From Escherichia albertii NBRC 107761 = DSM 17582 (GTDB lineage Bacteria; Pseudomonadota; Gammaproteobacteria; Enterobacterales; Enterobacteriaceae): 64,000 nucleotides of DNA. Within the stretch, counting starts at the first letter, position 1; the number at the start of each line of letters is the position of its first letter. Location: positions 62,001 to 126,000 of the forward strand of contig NZ_BBMY01000001.1 of the NCBI RefSeq assembly GCF_000759775.1, in the 5' to 3' direction. The translations under genes were made by a program, and so were the position numbers. This document shows positions 13,551 through 23,260 of this stretch, one piece after another. The notes beneath the pieces are model-generated. The model made no database searches. It was not told the DNA's origin and saw only the letters and a program-made list of their open reading frames with translations.

Positions 13551-14076
13551 TCTTGTGCTTGCCAGCTCACTTCTGGCCGCCAGTATTCCGGCATTTGCCG
13601 TAACCGGGGACACTGACCAGCCGATCCACATTGAATCGGACCAGCAGTCTCTTGATATGCAAGGCAACGTGGTTACCTTCACCGGTAACGTCATCGTTAC
13701 CCAGGGCACCATCAAAATTAATGCCGATAAAGTGGTCGTCACCCGTCCCGGTGGCGAACAAGGTAAAGAAGTGATCGATGGCTACGGTAAACCTGCAACT
13801 TTCTATCAGATGCAGGACAACGGCAAACCTGTCGAAGGTCACGCCTCCCAGATGCACTACGAACTGGCAAAAGATTTTGTTGTACTTACTGGCAATGCCT
13901 TTCTGAAGCAGATCGACAGCAACATCACGGGTGATAAGATCACATATCTGGTGAAAGAGCAGAAAATGCAGGCTTTCAGCGACAAAGGCAAGCGCGTCAC
14001 CACCGTTCTGGTACCGTCGCAGTTGCAGGACAAAAACAACAAAGGCCAAACCCCGGCGCAGAAGAAGGGTAATTAA
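13519..14076 (+). CDS. lptA: Periplasmic LPS-bridge protein LptA
   Basis: A 185-residue protein with a cleaved Sec signal (MKFKTNKLSLNLVLASSLL..., cleavage after AFA near residue 27) and an OstA-like beta-jellyroll. LptA polymerises head to tail between LptC and LptD to carry LPS across the periplasm. The C-terminus is basic (KNNKGQTPAQKKGN). The start at 13519 is inside lptC; an upstream in-frame ATG at 13498 would put residues before the signal peptide and is disfavoured. Confidence 0.95.
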   Translation: MKFKTNKLSLNLVLASSLLAASIPAFAVTGDTDQPIHIESDQQSLDMQGNVVTFTGNVIVTQGTIKINADKVVVTRPGGEQGKEVIDGYGKPATFYQMQDNGKPVEGHASQMHYELAKDFVVLTGNAFLKQIDSNITGDKITYLVKEQKMQAFSDKGKRVTTVLVPSQLQDKNNKGQTPAQKKGN

Positions 14077-14082
14077 TTCGTT

Positions 14083-14808
14083 ATGGCAACATTAACCGCA
14101 AAGAACCTTGCAAAAGCCTATAAAGGCCGCCGCGTGGTAGAAGACGTCAGTCTGACCGTCAATTCCGGGGAAATTGTCGGTCTGCTTGGGCCAAACGGCG
14201 CCGGTAAGACAACGACTTTCTATATGGTTGTAGGTATCGTGCCGCGCGACGCGGGCAACATCATCATTGATGATGACGATATCAGCCTGCTTCCACTACA
14301 CGCCCGCGCACGTCGCGGTATCGGTTATCTGCCGCAGGAAGCTTCAATTTTTCGTCGCCTGAGCGTCTACGATAACCTGATGGCAGTGCTACAAATTCGT
14401 GACGACTTATCGGCTGAACAGCGCGAAGACCGCGCAAATGAGCTGATGGAAGAGTTCCACATTGAGCATTTGCGCGACAGCATGGGACAGTCACTCTCCG
14501 GTGGTGAACGTCGCCGTGTAGAAATTGCCCGCGCACTGGCAGCGAATCCGAAATTTATCCTGCTCGATGAACCATTTGCTGGGGTTGATCCGATCTCGGT
14601 TATCGACATCAAACGCATTATTGAACATCTGCGCGATAGCGGTCTGGGTGTGCTGATCACTGACCACAATGTGCGTGAAACACTGGCGGTTTGTGAACGC
14701 GCTTACATCGTCAGTCAGGGGCATTTGATCGCCCACGGCACGCCTACGGAAATCTTACAAGACGAACACGTTAAGCGTGTATACCTTGGGGAAGACTTCA
14801 GACTCTGA
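14083..14808 (+). CDS. lptB: LPS-export ABC ATPase LptB
   Basis: A 241-residue cytoplasmic ATPase of the LptB2FG transporter that extracts LPS from the inner membrane. Walker [10 protein letters not shown] is at 36-44, the signature [15 protein letters not shown] near 138, Walker [14 protein letters not shown] near 158, and the H-loop is ITDHNVRET. It lies 6 bp after lptA. rpoN follows 47 bp downstream, the conserved lptB-rpoN arrangement of gamma-proteobacteria. Confidence 0.97.
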
Positions 14809-14855
14809 TAGGGTAGAAGTTTGCGACGTTTTAGCAGGAGAATACGATTCTGAAC

Positions 14856-16289
14856 ATGAAGCAAGGTTTGCAACTCAGGCTTAGTCAACAACTGGCGATG
14901 ACGCCTCAGCTACAACAGGCGATTCGTCTGTTGCAGTTGTCCACGCTGGAGCTTCAGCAGGAGCTACAGCAAGCGCTGGAGAGCAATCCGCTGCTTGAGC
15001 AAATCGACACTCATGAAGAAATCGACACCCGCGAAACACAAGACAGCGAAACGCTGGACGCCGCTGACGCGCTCGAACAAAAAGAGATGCCGGAAGAGCT
15101 ACCGCTTGATGCCAGTTGGGACACGATCTATACCGCCGGTACACCATCTGGCACCAGCGGCGACTACATCGACGACGAGTTGCCGATCTATCAGGGTGAA
15201 ACGACGCAAACCTTGCAAGATTACCTGATGTGGCAGGTCGAACTGACGCCGTTTTCCGATACTGACCGCGCTATCGCCACCTCTATCGTCGATGCTGTTG
15301 ATGAGACGGGTTATCTCACCGTGCCGCTGGAAGATATTCTCGAAAGCATGGGTGATGACGAGATCGATATCGATGAAATTGAAGCTGTCCTCAAACGGAT
15401 CCAGCGCTTTGACCCGGTTGGCGTAGCAGCGAAAGATCTGCGCGACTGCCTGTTGATCCAACTCTCCCAGTTCGACAAAACCACGCCGTGGCTGGAAGAG
15501 GCCAGACTCATTATAAGCGATCACCTTGATCTGTTAGCCAATCACGACTTCCGCACGTTAATGCGCGTTACACGACTGAAAGAAGATGTGCTGAAAGAAG
15601 CCGTCAATCTGATCCAGTCGCTCGATCCGCGTCCGGGTCAGTCGATCCAGACCGGCGAACCGGAATATGTCATTCCAGACGTGTTAGTACGTAAGCATAA
15701 CGGTCGCTGGACGGTTGAACTCAACAGTGACAGCATTCCGCGTCTGCAAATCAACCAGCACTACGCCTCAATGTGCAACAGCGCACGCAACGATGGCGAT
15801 AGTCAGTTTATCCGCAGCAATCTGCAGGATGCCAAATGGTTGATAAAGAGTCTGGAAAGCCGTAACGATACGCTGCTGCGCGTCAGTCACTGTATCGTTG
15901 AACAGCAGCAAGCCTTCTTTGAACAAGGCGAAGAATATATGAAACCGATGGTGCTGGCCGATATCGCCCAGGCCGTCGAGATGCATGAATCGACGATATC
16001 TCGCGTGACCACGCAAAAATATCTGCATAGTCCACGAGGCATTTTTGAACTGAAGTATTTCTTTTCCAGTCACGTCAATACTGAGGGCGGGGGCGAAGCC
16101 TCTTCCACAGCGATTCGCGCACTGGTGAAGAAATTAATCGCGGCGGAAAACCCAGCGAAACCGTTGAGCGACAGCAAGTTAACCTCTTTGCTGTCGGAAC
16201 AAGGTATCATGGTGGCGCGCCGTACTGTTGCGAAGTACCGAGAGTCTTTATCCATTCCGCCGTCAAACCAGCGTAAACAGCTCGTTTGA
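14856..16289 (+). CDS. rpoN: RNA polymerase sigma-54 factor
   Basis: A 477-residue sigma-54. Region I is Gln/Leu-rich ([21 protein letters not shown]), followed by an acidic region II (about 50-120), the core-binding domain, an HTH segment ([13 protein letters not shown]) and the RpoN box [10 protein letters not shown] at 454-463, which reads the -24 element. It needs enhancer-binding activators. One such activator gene and a matching -24/-12 promoter are in this window (52.0-54.2 kb). Downstream genes hpf, ptsN, rapZ and ptsO form its usual cluster. Confidence 0.98.
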   Translation: MKQGLQLRLSQQLAMTPQLQQAIRLLQLSTLELQQELQQALESNPLLEQIDTHEEIDTRETQDSETLDAADALEQKEMPEELPLDASWDTIYTAGTPSGTSGDYIDDELPIYQGETTQTLQDYLMWQVELTPFSDTDRAIATSIVDAVDETGYLTVPLEDILESMGDDEIDIDEIEAVLKRIQRFDPVGVAAKDLRDCLLIQLSQFDKTTPWLEEARLIISDHLDLLANHDFRTLMRVTRLKEDVLKEAVNLIQSLDPRPGQSIQTGEPEYVIPDVLVRKHNGRWTVELNSDSIPRLQINQHYASMCNSARNDGDSQFIRSNLQDAKWLIKSLESRNDTLLRVSHCIVEQQQAFFEQGEEYMKPMVLADIAQAVEMHESTISRVTTQKYLHSPRGIFELKYFFSSHVNTEGGGEASSTAIRALVKKLIAAENPAKPLSDSKLTSLLSEQGIMVARRTVAKYRESLSIPPSNQRKQLV

Positions 16290-16311
16290 CCCAACTGATA
16301 AGGAAGACGCT

Positions 16312-16599
16312 ATGCAGCTCAACATTACCGGAAATAACGTCGAGATCACCGAGGCCCTGCGCGAATTTGTCACCTCAAAATTTGCCAAACTTGAGCAATA
16401 TTTTGACCGAATCAACCAGGTTTATGTTGTTCTGAAAGTGGAGAAAGTCACCCACACCTCAGATGCGACACTGCATGTTAACGGTGGTGAAATTCATGCC
16501 AGTGCGGAAGGTCAGGATATGTACGCCGCCATTGACGGTTTAATTGATAAGCTGGCACGTCAGTTGACCAAGCATAAAGATAAATTGAAACAACACTAA
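16312..16599 (+). CDS. hpf: Short ribosome hibernation-promoting factor
   Basis: A 95-residue short-form HPF (sigma-54 modulation/RaiA family) that promotes 100S ribosome dimers in stationary phase together with RMF. It starts MQLNITGNNVEITEAL after AAGGAAG. It lacks the long C-terminal dimerisation domain of most bacteria, as expected in Enterobacteriaceae. It lies 22 bp after rpoN and is followed by a perfect palindrome. Confidence 0.96.
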   Translation: MQLNITGNNVEITEALREFVTSKFAKLEQYFDRINQVYVVLKVEKVTHTSDATLHVNGGEIHASAEGQDMYAAIDGLIDKLARQLTKHKDKLKQH

Positions 16600-16627
16600 T
16601 TGTCCGGGCGATTAGCAAGTGCATAAC

Positions 16628-16652
16628 GGCCTGTTGTGCAGCACAACAGGCC
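16628..16652. other. Perfect 25-nt palindrome between hpf and ptsN
   Basis: GGCCTGTTGTGC and its exact reverse complement GCACAACAGGCC flank a single A. In RNA the 12-bp arms would form a strong hairpin 28 bases after the hpf stop. No T run follows, so it may protect or process the rpoN-hpf mRNA or cause partial termination before ptsN. Confidence 0.75.
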
Positions 16653-16716
16653 ATTTGTACGGTTAATGCTCCGAACCTGTTCCACGGTTTGAGTGGACGG
16701 GTTCTTAGGTGAAATT

Positions 16717-17208
16717 ATGATAAATAATGATACAACTCTACAGCTTAGCAGTGTTCTTAACAGGGAATGTACGCGAAGTCGCGTCCACTGCCAGAGCAAA
16801 AAACGTGCACTGGAAATCATCAGCGAACTGGCGGCAAAGCAGCTTAGCCTGCCGCCTCAGGTAGTTTTTGAAGCTATCCTGACGCGGGAAAAAATGGGCA
16901 GTACCGGTATCGGTAATGGCATTGCGATCCCGCACGGCAAACTGGAAGAAGATACCCTGCGTGCCGTTGGCGTCTTCGTTCAACTGGAAACGCCAATCGC
17001 TTTTGATGCTATCGACAACCAACCCGTCGATCTGCTTTTTGCCCTGCTGGTGCCTGCTGACCAAACCAAAACGCACCTGCATACTCTTTCACTGGTTGCG
17101 AAACGCCTGGCGGACAAAACCATTTGCCGCCGTTTACGCGCCGCCCAGAGCGATGAAGAGCTGTATCAAATCATTACGGATACCGAAGGTACTCCGAATG
17201 AAGCGTAG
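16717..17208 (+). CDS. ptsN: Nitrogen-PTS enzyme IIA (EIIA-Ntr)
   Basis: A 163-residue PTS EIIA type-2 domain protein with the phospho-accepting His73 in AIPHGKL. It is phosphorylated by the EI-Ntr/NPr relay rather than transporting sugar; its unphosphorylated form regulates K+ uptake and other processes in E. coli. The start at 16717 follows AGGTG. An in-frame ATG at 16693 would add eight residues and is less likely. Confidence 0.96.
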   Translation: MINNDTTLQLSSVLNRECTRSRVHCQSKKRALEIISELAAKQLSLPPQVVFEAILTREKMGSTGIGNGIAIPHGKLEEDTLRAVGVFVQLETPIAFDAIDNQPVDLLFALLVPADQTKTHLHTLSLVAKRLADKTICRRLRAAQSDEELYQIITDTEGTPNEA

Positions 17209-17253
17209 TTATTCGGTAATGTCTCTTTTAGACGTTGTGAGGAGAAACAGTAC

Positions 17254-18108
17254 ATGGTACTGATGATCGTCAGCGGACGTTCAGGTTCAGGTAAATCTGT
17301 CGCCCTGCGTGCGCTGGAAGATATGGGTTTTTACTGCGTGGATAACCTTCCCGTCGTACTGTTACCCGATCTGGCCCGCACCCTGGCCGATCGCGAGATT
17401 TCTGCTGCTGTCAGCATTGATGTTCGCAATATGCCAGAGTCGCCTGAAATATTCGAACAGGCGATGAGCAATCTACCTGATGCTTTCTCACCGCAACTGC
17501 TTTTTCTTGATGCCGACCGTAACACCTTAATTCGCCGTTACAGCGATACGCGACGCCTGCATCCGCTCTCCAGCAAAAACCTGTCGCTGGAAAGTGCTAT
17601 CGACAAGGAAAGCGATCTGCTGGAACCACTGCGCTCACGGGCCGATCTGATTGTCGATACATCAGAAATGTCCGTTCACGAGCTGGCAGAAATGCTGCGT
17701 ACCCGTTTGCTGGGTAAACGTGAGCGTGAACTGACGATGGTGTTTGAGTCCTTCGGCTTCAAGCACGGTATTCCTATCGATGCGGATTACGTCTTTGACG
17801 TACGTTTCCTGCCGAACCCGCACTGGGATCCCAAACTGCGTCCGATGACCGGTCTTGATAAGCCCGTCGCCGCATTCCTTGACCGCCACACAGAAGTACA
17901 CAATTTTATCTACCAGACGCGTAGTTATCTTGAGCTATGGTTACCTATGCTGGAAACCAATAACCGTAGCTACCTGACGGTCGCTATTGGTTGTACCGGC
18001 GGGAAACACCGTTCGGTGTATATTGCAGAACAACTGGCAGACTACTTCCGCTCACGCGGTAAAAACGTGCAGTCACGCCATCGTACGCTGGAAAAACGCA
18101 AATCATGA
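17254..18108 (+). CDS. rapZ: RNase adapter protein RapZ
   Basis: A 284-residue protein with an N-terminal P-loop (GRSGSGKS at 8-15) and a C-terminal domain that senses glucosamine-6-phosphate. RapZ binds the sRNAs GlmY and GlmZ and delivers GlmZ to RNase E. The C-terminal basic tail ([19 protein letters not shown]) required for RNA binding is intact. Its stop overlaps the ptsO start by four bases. Confidence 0.97.
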
Positions 18109-18377
18109 CCGTCAAACAAACTGTCGAAATCACTAATAAGCTGGGCATGCATGCCCGGCCTGCTATGAAATTGTTTGAATTAATGCAAGGTTTTGACGCT
18201 GAAGTGCTGCTACGCAACGACGAAGGGACCGAAGCTGAAGCCAATAGCGTTATTGCTCTGTTGATGTTGGACTCCGCCAAAGGACGGCAGATTGAAGTAG
18301 AAGCAACTGGCCCACAGGAAGTTGAGGCACTTGCCGCCGTTATCGCCCTCTTTAACTCCGGTTTTGACGAAGATTAA
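18105..18377 (+). CDS. ptsO: Nitrogen-PTS phosphocarrier protein NPr
   Basis: A 90-residue HPr-family protein with the phosphorylated His16 in [10 protein letters not shown]. It relays phosphate from EI-Ntr (PtsP) to PtsN. It overlaps rapZ by four bases and ends the rpoN cluster. Confidence 0.96.
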
Positions 18378-18502
18378 CCTTCATCATTCAGACACTTAAA
18401 TCCCTCTAAATACACACCTTCAGACGAAATAGCACCTGGGATGGGATCATCCCTGGCTTCCGAGATTTGTACATTTCGTGCGCTTTTTATCCCCAAACCA
18501 AT

Positions 18503-18519
18503 ATTAAGAAAACCTTAAG
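18503..18519 (-). promoter_or_regulatory. BasR (PmrA)-type box upstream of yrbL
   Basis: Read on the minus strand the site is CTTAAG-N5-CTTAAT, matching the direct hexamer repeat with 5-bp spacer bound by BasR/PmrA. It lies directly upstream of a PhoP-type box, 74 to 90 bases before yrbL. Control of yrbL by BasSR has been reported in E. coli; the site itself is read from sequence. Confidence 0.6.
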
Positions 18520-18525
18520 AAAAGC

Positions 18526-18542
18526 TGTTTAAATTCTGTTTA
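18526..18542 (+). promoter_or_regulatory. PhoP box of the yrbL promoter
   Basis: A perfect TGTTTA-N5-TGTTTA direct repeat. A candidate -10 (CATACT, 18554-18559) follows 11 bp later, the spacing typical of class I PhoP-activated promoters. yrbL is a known PhoP target in E. coli. Confidence 0.75.
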
Positions 18543-18592
18543 AGTAAAACGCCCATACTGGAGAATGTCAGGATATATTTCCAGGAGATGGC

Positions 18593-19225
18593 ATGATCCA
18601 CTTATCCGCACAAACTCCCCTGGGCACCGGAAGACATCGTAAATGTTATGCGCATCCGGATGATACCCAACGCTGCATTAAGATTGTCTACCACCGTGGC
18701 GACGGTGGGGATAAAGAGATTCGCCGTGAGTTAAAATACTATGCGCACCTTAGCCGCCGATTAAAAGACTGGAGCGGGCTCCCACGCTACCACGGTACAG
18801 TTGAGACGGATTGTGGAACGGGTTACGTCTACGACGTAATTACCGATTTCGACGGAAAGCCATCAATTACGTTGAGTGAATTTGCTGAGCAATGCCGTTA
18901 CGAAGATGATGTCACACAATTGCGCCAGTTACTGAAACAACTGAAACGTTATTTACAGGATAATCGCATCGTGACGATGTCGCTGAAGCCACAAAACATC
19001 CTCTGCCATCGTATCAGCGAATCAGAGATTGTCCCTGTCGTCTGCGACAATATTGGGGAAAGTACGCTAATTCCACTGGCGACCTGGTCGAAGTGGTGTT
19101 GCCAGCGTAAACAAGCGCGGTTATGGAAACGGTTTGTCGCACAACCGGCATTAGCTATTGCTCTACAAAAAGAGGCGCTGCCTCGCGAGAGCAAAAGGCT
19201 CGCCCTCTCCTCACGCGAAGCTTAA
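18593..19225 (+). CDS. yrbL: PhoP-regulated protein YrbL
   Basis: A 210-residue YrbL-family protein of unknown molecular function. The family has a distant kinase-like fold: the N-terminus has [12 protein letters not shown], then CIKIVY with a candidate nucleotide-binding Lys, and a later segment [10 protein letters not shown] resembles a kinase catalytic-loop region. Activity has not been shown as far as I know. It follows PhoP-type and BasR-type boxes, which suggests a response to low Mg2+ or envelope stress. Its stop overlaps that of the convergent mtgA by four bases. Confidence 0.9.
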   Translation: MIHLSAQTPLGTGRHRKCYAHPDDTQRCIKIVYHRGDGGDKEIRRELKYYAHLSRRLKDWSGLPRYHGTVETDCGTGYVYDVITDFDGKPSITLSEFAEQCRYEDDVTQLRQLLKQLKRYLQDNRIVTMSLKPQNILCHRISESEIVPVVCDNIGESTLIPLATWSKWCCQRKQARLWKRFVAQPALAIALQKEALPRESKRLALSSREA

Positions 19226-19950
19226 TCCAGTTGGTGTTGCCGCATAAATGACTCGCCGCCTAACTGGCGCATTTGTCGTAAAATCCACGCCTGACGGTTA
19301 CGCACGTAACCTGATGGCGCAGAAACTTTAAAACGTAGCGGGTTCGGTAGCACTGCTGCCAGTAACGCGGCTTCCGACTGAGTAAGTTTGCTGGCTGGCT
19401 TATGAAAATAGCGCTGCGCCGCGGCTTCGACACCAAACACCCCTTCACCAAATTCAGCAATATTGAGGTAAACCGTCAGGATGCGCTTTTTGCTCCAGAC
19501 TGTTTCTATCCCCAACGTCAGGACAGCTTCCAGCCCTTTACGTATCCAGCTACGCCCATCCCACAAAAAAAGATTTTTAGCCGTCTGCTGGGAAAGGGTT
19601 GATGCACCGCGAATGCGGTTTTCATTGCGCTCATTGTGTGCCAGAGCTTTCTCAATGGAAGCGACATCAAACCCCCAGTGCTCGGGAAATTTTTGATCTT
19701 CAGCGGCAATCACCGCCAGCCCCATCCACGGCGAAATTTGCTCCATACTGGCCCACTCAGAATGCGCCACATAACGAAAATTACCGTGTAGCCAGGCATT
19801 CACTTGCCGCTCCGCCATTACCGCCGAGAACGGTACCGGAACCACACTAAACAGTACAATGCCCCCGCTCCAGAACACAGCGAGGACAACGACTAACCGC
19901 AGAAGAAAACGGCGAACAAAGTTGAACGCCGTTAAGCGGCTTTTGCTCAT
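19222..19950 (-). CDS. mtgA: Monofunctional biosynthetic peptidoglycan transglycosylase
   Basis: A 242-residue GT51 glycosyltransferase with an N-terminal membrane anchor (about 17-38). It polymerises lipid II into glycan strands and has no transpeptidase domain. The catalytic Glu lies in [16 protein letters not shown], and the conserved motif [17 protein letters not shown] is intact. Its start overlaps the elbB stop (ATGA), so the two are coupled. Confidence 0.96.
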   Translation of the reverse strand: MSKSRLTAFNFVRRFLLRLVVVLAVFWSGGIVLFSVVPVPFSAVMAERQVNAWLHGNFRYVAHSEWASMEQISPWMGLAVIAAEDQKFPEHWGFDVASIEKALAHNERNENRIRGASTLSQQTAKNLFLWDGRSWIRKGLEAVLTLGIETVWSKKRILTVYLNIAEFGEGVFGVEAAAQRYFHKPASKLTQSEAALLAAVLPNPLRFKVSAPSGYVRNRQAWILRQMRQLGGESFMRQHQLD

Positions 19951-20600
19951 TCAGCCAGAACCAGTACGCGGGAAACCAGCTTATCGATACCGCTTGCCGC
20001 TTCAGCGATATTCTGTGCCAACATATATGCTGGCGTAGTGACAATCTTATTGTCTTCATCAACAACGATATCATCGACCGGGCAAGGTACATGTTCTGCC
20101 CCCATCTCCTCCAGCACTTCAGCGGTATCAATATCTGTACCAATGGTCAGGCGCAGGGGGAAATCAAAGATTTTCGGCAACATTGCTGGAGCAATACACA
20201 TAAACCCCTGCGGTTTACCGGCCTGATGCATCGCTTGCGCCAGTGCTTTTAACGCGTTGTCAACGTGGCACTCGCTGCCCTGGCTTGCAAAGTTGCTTAA
20301 ATTTTTTGCTGCGCCAAAGCCTCCGGGCACAATCAGCGCATCCAGTTCGGCAGCATCGGCCTGCGCCAAAGAACGGATCTCACCACGAGCAATGCGCGCC
20401 GCTTCAATCAGCACATTACGTGATTCAGCCATTGCCTCCCCAGTTAAATGGTTGATGACATCAACCTGCTGCTTATCCGGCGCAAAGCAGACCGCCTGCG
20501 CGCCGCTACGCGCTATCGCCAGAAGCGTCAGCACGGCTTCATGTATTTCAGAACCGTCGTAAACACCGCATCCGCTCAGAACTACGCCAATTTTCTTCAT
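19947..20600 (-). CDS. elbB: Glyoxalase ElbB (DJ-1/PfpI superfamily)
   Basis: A 217-residue DJ-1/PfpI-superfamily protein, with the nucleophile-elbow Cys in [12 protein letters not shown]. coli ElbB has glyoxalase activity in vitro and was first noted in isoprenoid studies. The start at 20600 follows AAGGATGATCACA; a second in-frame ATG at 20609 lacks a good ribosome-binding site. It forms a two-gene unit with mtgA. The upstream gap holds the divergent ArcZ gene. Confidence 0.95.
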   Translation of the reverse strand: MKKIGVVLSGCGVYDGSEIHEAVLTLLAIARSGAQAVCFAPDKQQVDVINHLTGEAMAESRNVLIEAARIARGEIRSLAQADAAELDALIVPGGFGAAKNLSNFASQGSECHVDNALKALAQAMHQAGKPQGFMCIAPAMLPKIFDFPLRLTIGTDIDTAEVLEEMGAEHVPCPVDDIVVDEDNKIVTTPAYMLAQNIAEAASGIDKLVSRVLVLAE

Positions 20601-20717
20601 TGTGATCATCCTTTCGCAACTGACTAAAACACATTAATCTTTTTAATAAAAACGCTACGCATCACACATTTAAATGATTCATGTAACAAATCATTTAAGA
20701 TTTGCTATCTTAACTGC

Positions 20718-20838
20718 GTGCGGCCTGAAAAACAGCGCTGTGCCTTTGTAACGCATCATAATAATGTACGGCGCAGCTACGATTTCCCTGGTGTTGGCGC
20801 AGTATTCGCGCACCCCGGTATAGCCGGGGTCATTTTTT
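20718..20838 (+). ncRNA. arcZ: Hfq-dependent small RNA ArcZ
   Basis: The sequence from GTGCGGCCTGAAAAAC to the terminal hairpin CCCCGG...CCGGGG plus T run matches ArcZ as I recall it in E. coli, about 121 nt, in its known place between elbB and arcB. ArcZ is processed to a ~55-nt form that activates rpoS and represses several targets including flhDC. The processed part (ATTTCCCTGGTGTTGGCGCA onward) looks conserved, while the 5' part differs from K-12 at several bases. Its 3' end overlaps the arcB stop on the opposite strand by about nine bases. Confidence 0.92.
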
Positions 20839-23166
20839 AGTGGCTTTTGCCACCCACGCTTTCAGCACTTCTACGTCGTGACGCCACTCTTCTTTCATCT
20901 CTTCAATCCATTCACCGACGTTATCTTCCCATGCAGGAAGATCGGGAGACTGAATTTGCTGACCAAGCTGTTGCAGATGGCGTAACCCCACTGAACCGGC
21001 AGCGCCTTTAATTTTATGCCCTTCCTCAACGATGCCTTTTTTATCCTGCGCCGTCAGATTCGACTCCAGTATGCTCACATAGCCTGGCATCATCTTCTCA
21101 AACACCGCCAGCCCGTCAGTGATCAGCTTCGGCCCCACGAGTTCGAGATACTGTTCCAACATGGGAATATCGAGCAATGCTTCTGATTTACTGCTCTCTT
21201 CAGTTGTCACCGTGTTCTCCTCATCATCCTGGGTATCCCAGAATTTCTTGATCATCGCGGTTAGTGCTGGCACGGAAAGCGGCTTACTCAGCACATCATC
21301 CATTCCGGCGTTGAGGTACTCTTGTTTATCTTTCAGCACGTTGGCGGTTAAGGCCACCAGCGGTGGTAAATCTTCGCGCGAATACCGCTTCGTTAGTTCA
21401 CGAGATATATCCAGTCCGGTCATGTCCGGCAGTTGAATATCCAACAGCACCAGGTCGTATTCACCCGGCTTAAACATCTCCAGCGCCGCCTTGCCGGTCA
21501 TGGCCACATCGACGCTGTTACCCAGTTTTTCCAGTACCGAACGAGCAACAATGACGTTCAGTTCAATGTCTTCCACCAGCAACACATTCAACGCGGGTAA
21601 AGGCATATCATCTTCGTCAAACGCATCATCAACCTCTTCTGCTACCGACGGTGCGTGGATCGTCAACGTAAAGGTTGAACCTTTGCCCTGTTCGCTGGTA
21701 ACCGTAATATCGCCGCCCATATTTTTCGCCAGACGACGAGATACCGCCAGACCAATACCGGTTCCAGTGGCAGGTTTACCGCCATGACTATCTTTAACCT
21801 GGTAATACATGGCGAAAATTTTATCCAGCTCATCCTGCGGAATACCGATACCAGAGTCTTCCACGTCAAAATGTAACATCTCGCCTTCATCGTAGCGCAC
21901 GCGCACAGTAACCTGGCCTTGCTGGGTAAATTTGACGGCGTTGCTAATTAAGTTCCACAAGATCTGGCGTAAACGCGTACCGTCGGTAATAACCTGATGC
22001 GGTAACGGTAGCGTCGGCTCAAGAACAAAGCGCAAGCCTTTTTGCTGCGCCTGTAGCGCAGAGAGGTTTTCCAGGTCAGCTAGGAAACTGGTGAAGTCAA
22101 CCGGCTGGTTATCAAGCTGAACCTTGCGTCGCTCCATCTTATCCATGTCGATAATATCGTTGAAAATATTCCCCAAAGTAACGGCGGAAACATGGATGGT
22201 TTTGAGATATTTTTCCTGTTCGGCGGTCAGTTCGGTATCCAGCAGAATGCGACTCAGACCGACGATACCGTTCAGCGGTGTACGTAACTCATGGCTGATG
22301 GTGGAGATAAAGGTCGTTTTGTCACGGCTGGCGCGTTCAAGCGCATCCTGATACCGCTTACGCTCGGTAATGTCGCGACCAAAGCCCATCAAACCGTGAC
22401 GTTTACCCACGCGGTCGTAATACGGCACTTTACGAATTTCAAAGCAGGCTTTACGTCCGTCCGGGTAATCCAGCCACTGTTCATAAGTGAGGGACACATT
22501 ATGACGGAACACTTTCTCATCGGTTTCCATGACTTTCGCTGCGGCTTCTGGCGAATAAACGTCCGCAGGCTTTAGATGCACCAACTGTTTTTCGCTTTTC
22601 CCGGTCAGCAATTCCATCGCACGGTTACAGCCGGAAAACTCTTTATCTTCGTTACGGTAAAAAACCAGATCAGGAGAAGCGTCAAGGAATGAACGTAAAA
22701 ATGAGGATTGTTGTTCGAGCTGAATTTGCGTCTCTTCGCGTTCTTTAATTTCAATTTTCAGTTGGCCGAACGTTTCCTGCAACTCGGCTTCGGCTTTCTC
22801 GCGATCGGCAATTTCCTGATTAAGCTGGGTAATATTGTCTTTCAATTGCACATTGAGGCTCAGATCGCGCTCGCGCATCTCTTCCAGTTTTTGCACCAGA
22901 CGTGATAAGCGTTGCCGGGACTCTTCCAGCTGTTCAACAACCACCGAAAGAAAGTAGACCGCCCACGGCGTAATCAATAAACCAAAGAAGATAGAGCGAA
23001 TAACATCAATGCTTTCGACCTGTCCATGCAGCACCATGGTCACTGCCATTTGTACCACAATGGCGAGAACGACGAGAGCCAGCGCCAGCAACATTGAGAA
23101 GCGCACCAGCCCCAACTTCATCATCAGATCAACATAGTACTGCGCCAGCAGACGAATTTGCTTCAT
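20830..23166 (-). CDS. arcB: Aerobic respiration control sensor kinase ArcB
   Basis: A 778-residue tripartite hybrid histidine kinase with two N-terminal membrane segments (about 20-80), a coiled-coil/leucine-zipper linker (about 80-150), a PAS domain (about 155-270), H-box His292 in STISHELRTPLNG, an ATPase domain with GTGIGLAVSRRLA, a receiver with Asp576 (LVLLDIQLPDMTG), and an Hpt domain with His717 (GHKIKGAAGSVG). It senses quinone redox state and phosphorylates ArcA. All phosphorelay residues are present. Its 3' end overlaps the arcZ terminator. Confidence 0.98.
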   Translation of the reverse strand: MKQIRLLAQYYVDLMMKLGLVRFSMLLALALVVLAIVVQMAVTMVLHGQVESIDVIRSIFFGLLITPWAVYFLSVVVEQLEESRQRLSRLVQKLEEMRERDLSLNVQLKDNITQLNQEIADREKAEAELQETFGQLKIEIKEREETQIQLEQQSSFLRSFLDASPDLVFYRNEDKEFSGCNRAMELLTGKSEKQLVHLKPADVYSPEAAAKVMETDEKVFRHNVSLTYEQWLDYPDGRKACFEIRKVPYYDRVGKRHGLMGFGRDITERKRYQDALERASRDKTTFISTISHELRTPLNGIVGLSRILLDTELTAEQEKYLKTIHVSAVTLGNIFNDIIDMDKMERRKVQLDNQPVDFTSFLADLENLSALQAQQKGLRFVLEPTLPLPHQVITDGTRLRQILWNLISNAVKFTQQGQVTVRVRYDEGEMLHFDVEDSGIGIPQDELDKIFAMYYQVKDSHGGKPATGTGIGLAVSRRLAKNMGGDITVTSEQGKGSTFTLTIHAPSVAEEVDDAFDEDDMPLPALNVLLVEDIELNVIVARSVLEKLGNSVDVAMTGKAALEMFKPGEYDLVLLDIQLPDMTGLDISRELTKRYSREDLPPLVALTANVLKDKQEYLNAGMDDVLSKPLSVPALTAMIKKFWDTQDDEENTVTTEESSKSEALLDIPMLEQYLELVGPKLITDGLAVFEKMMPGYVSILESNLTAQDKKGIVEEGHKIKGAAGSVGLRHLQQLGQQIQSPDLPAWEDNVGEWIEEMKEEWRHDVEVLKAWVAKATKK

Positions 23167-23260
23167 TAGGGAATTCCTTCACAACAACCTGCCCCAATAA
23201 TACCCAATTCTGACAGTGACGTTGTAAATTGTGTGAGAAATGCGGAATTCCCCTCAATAC

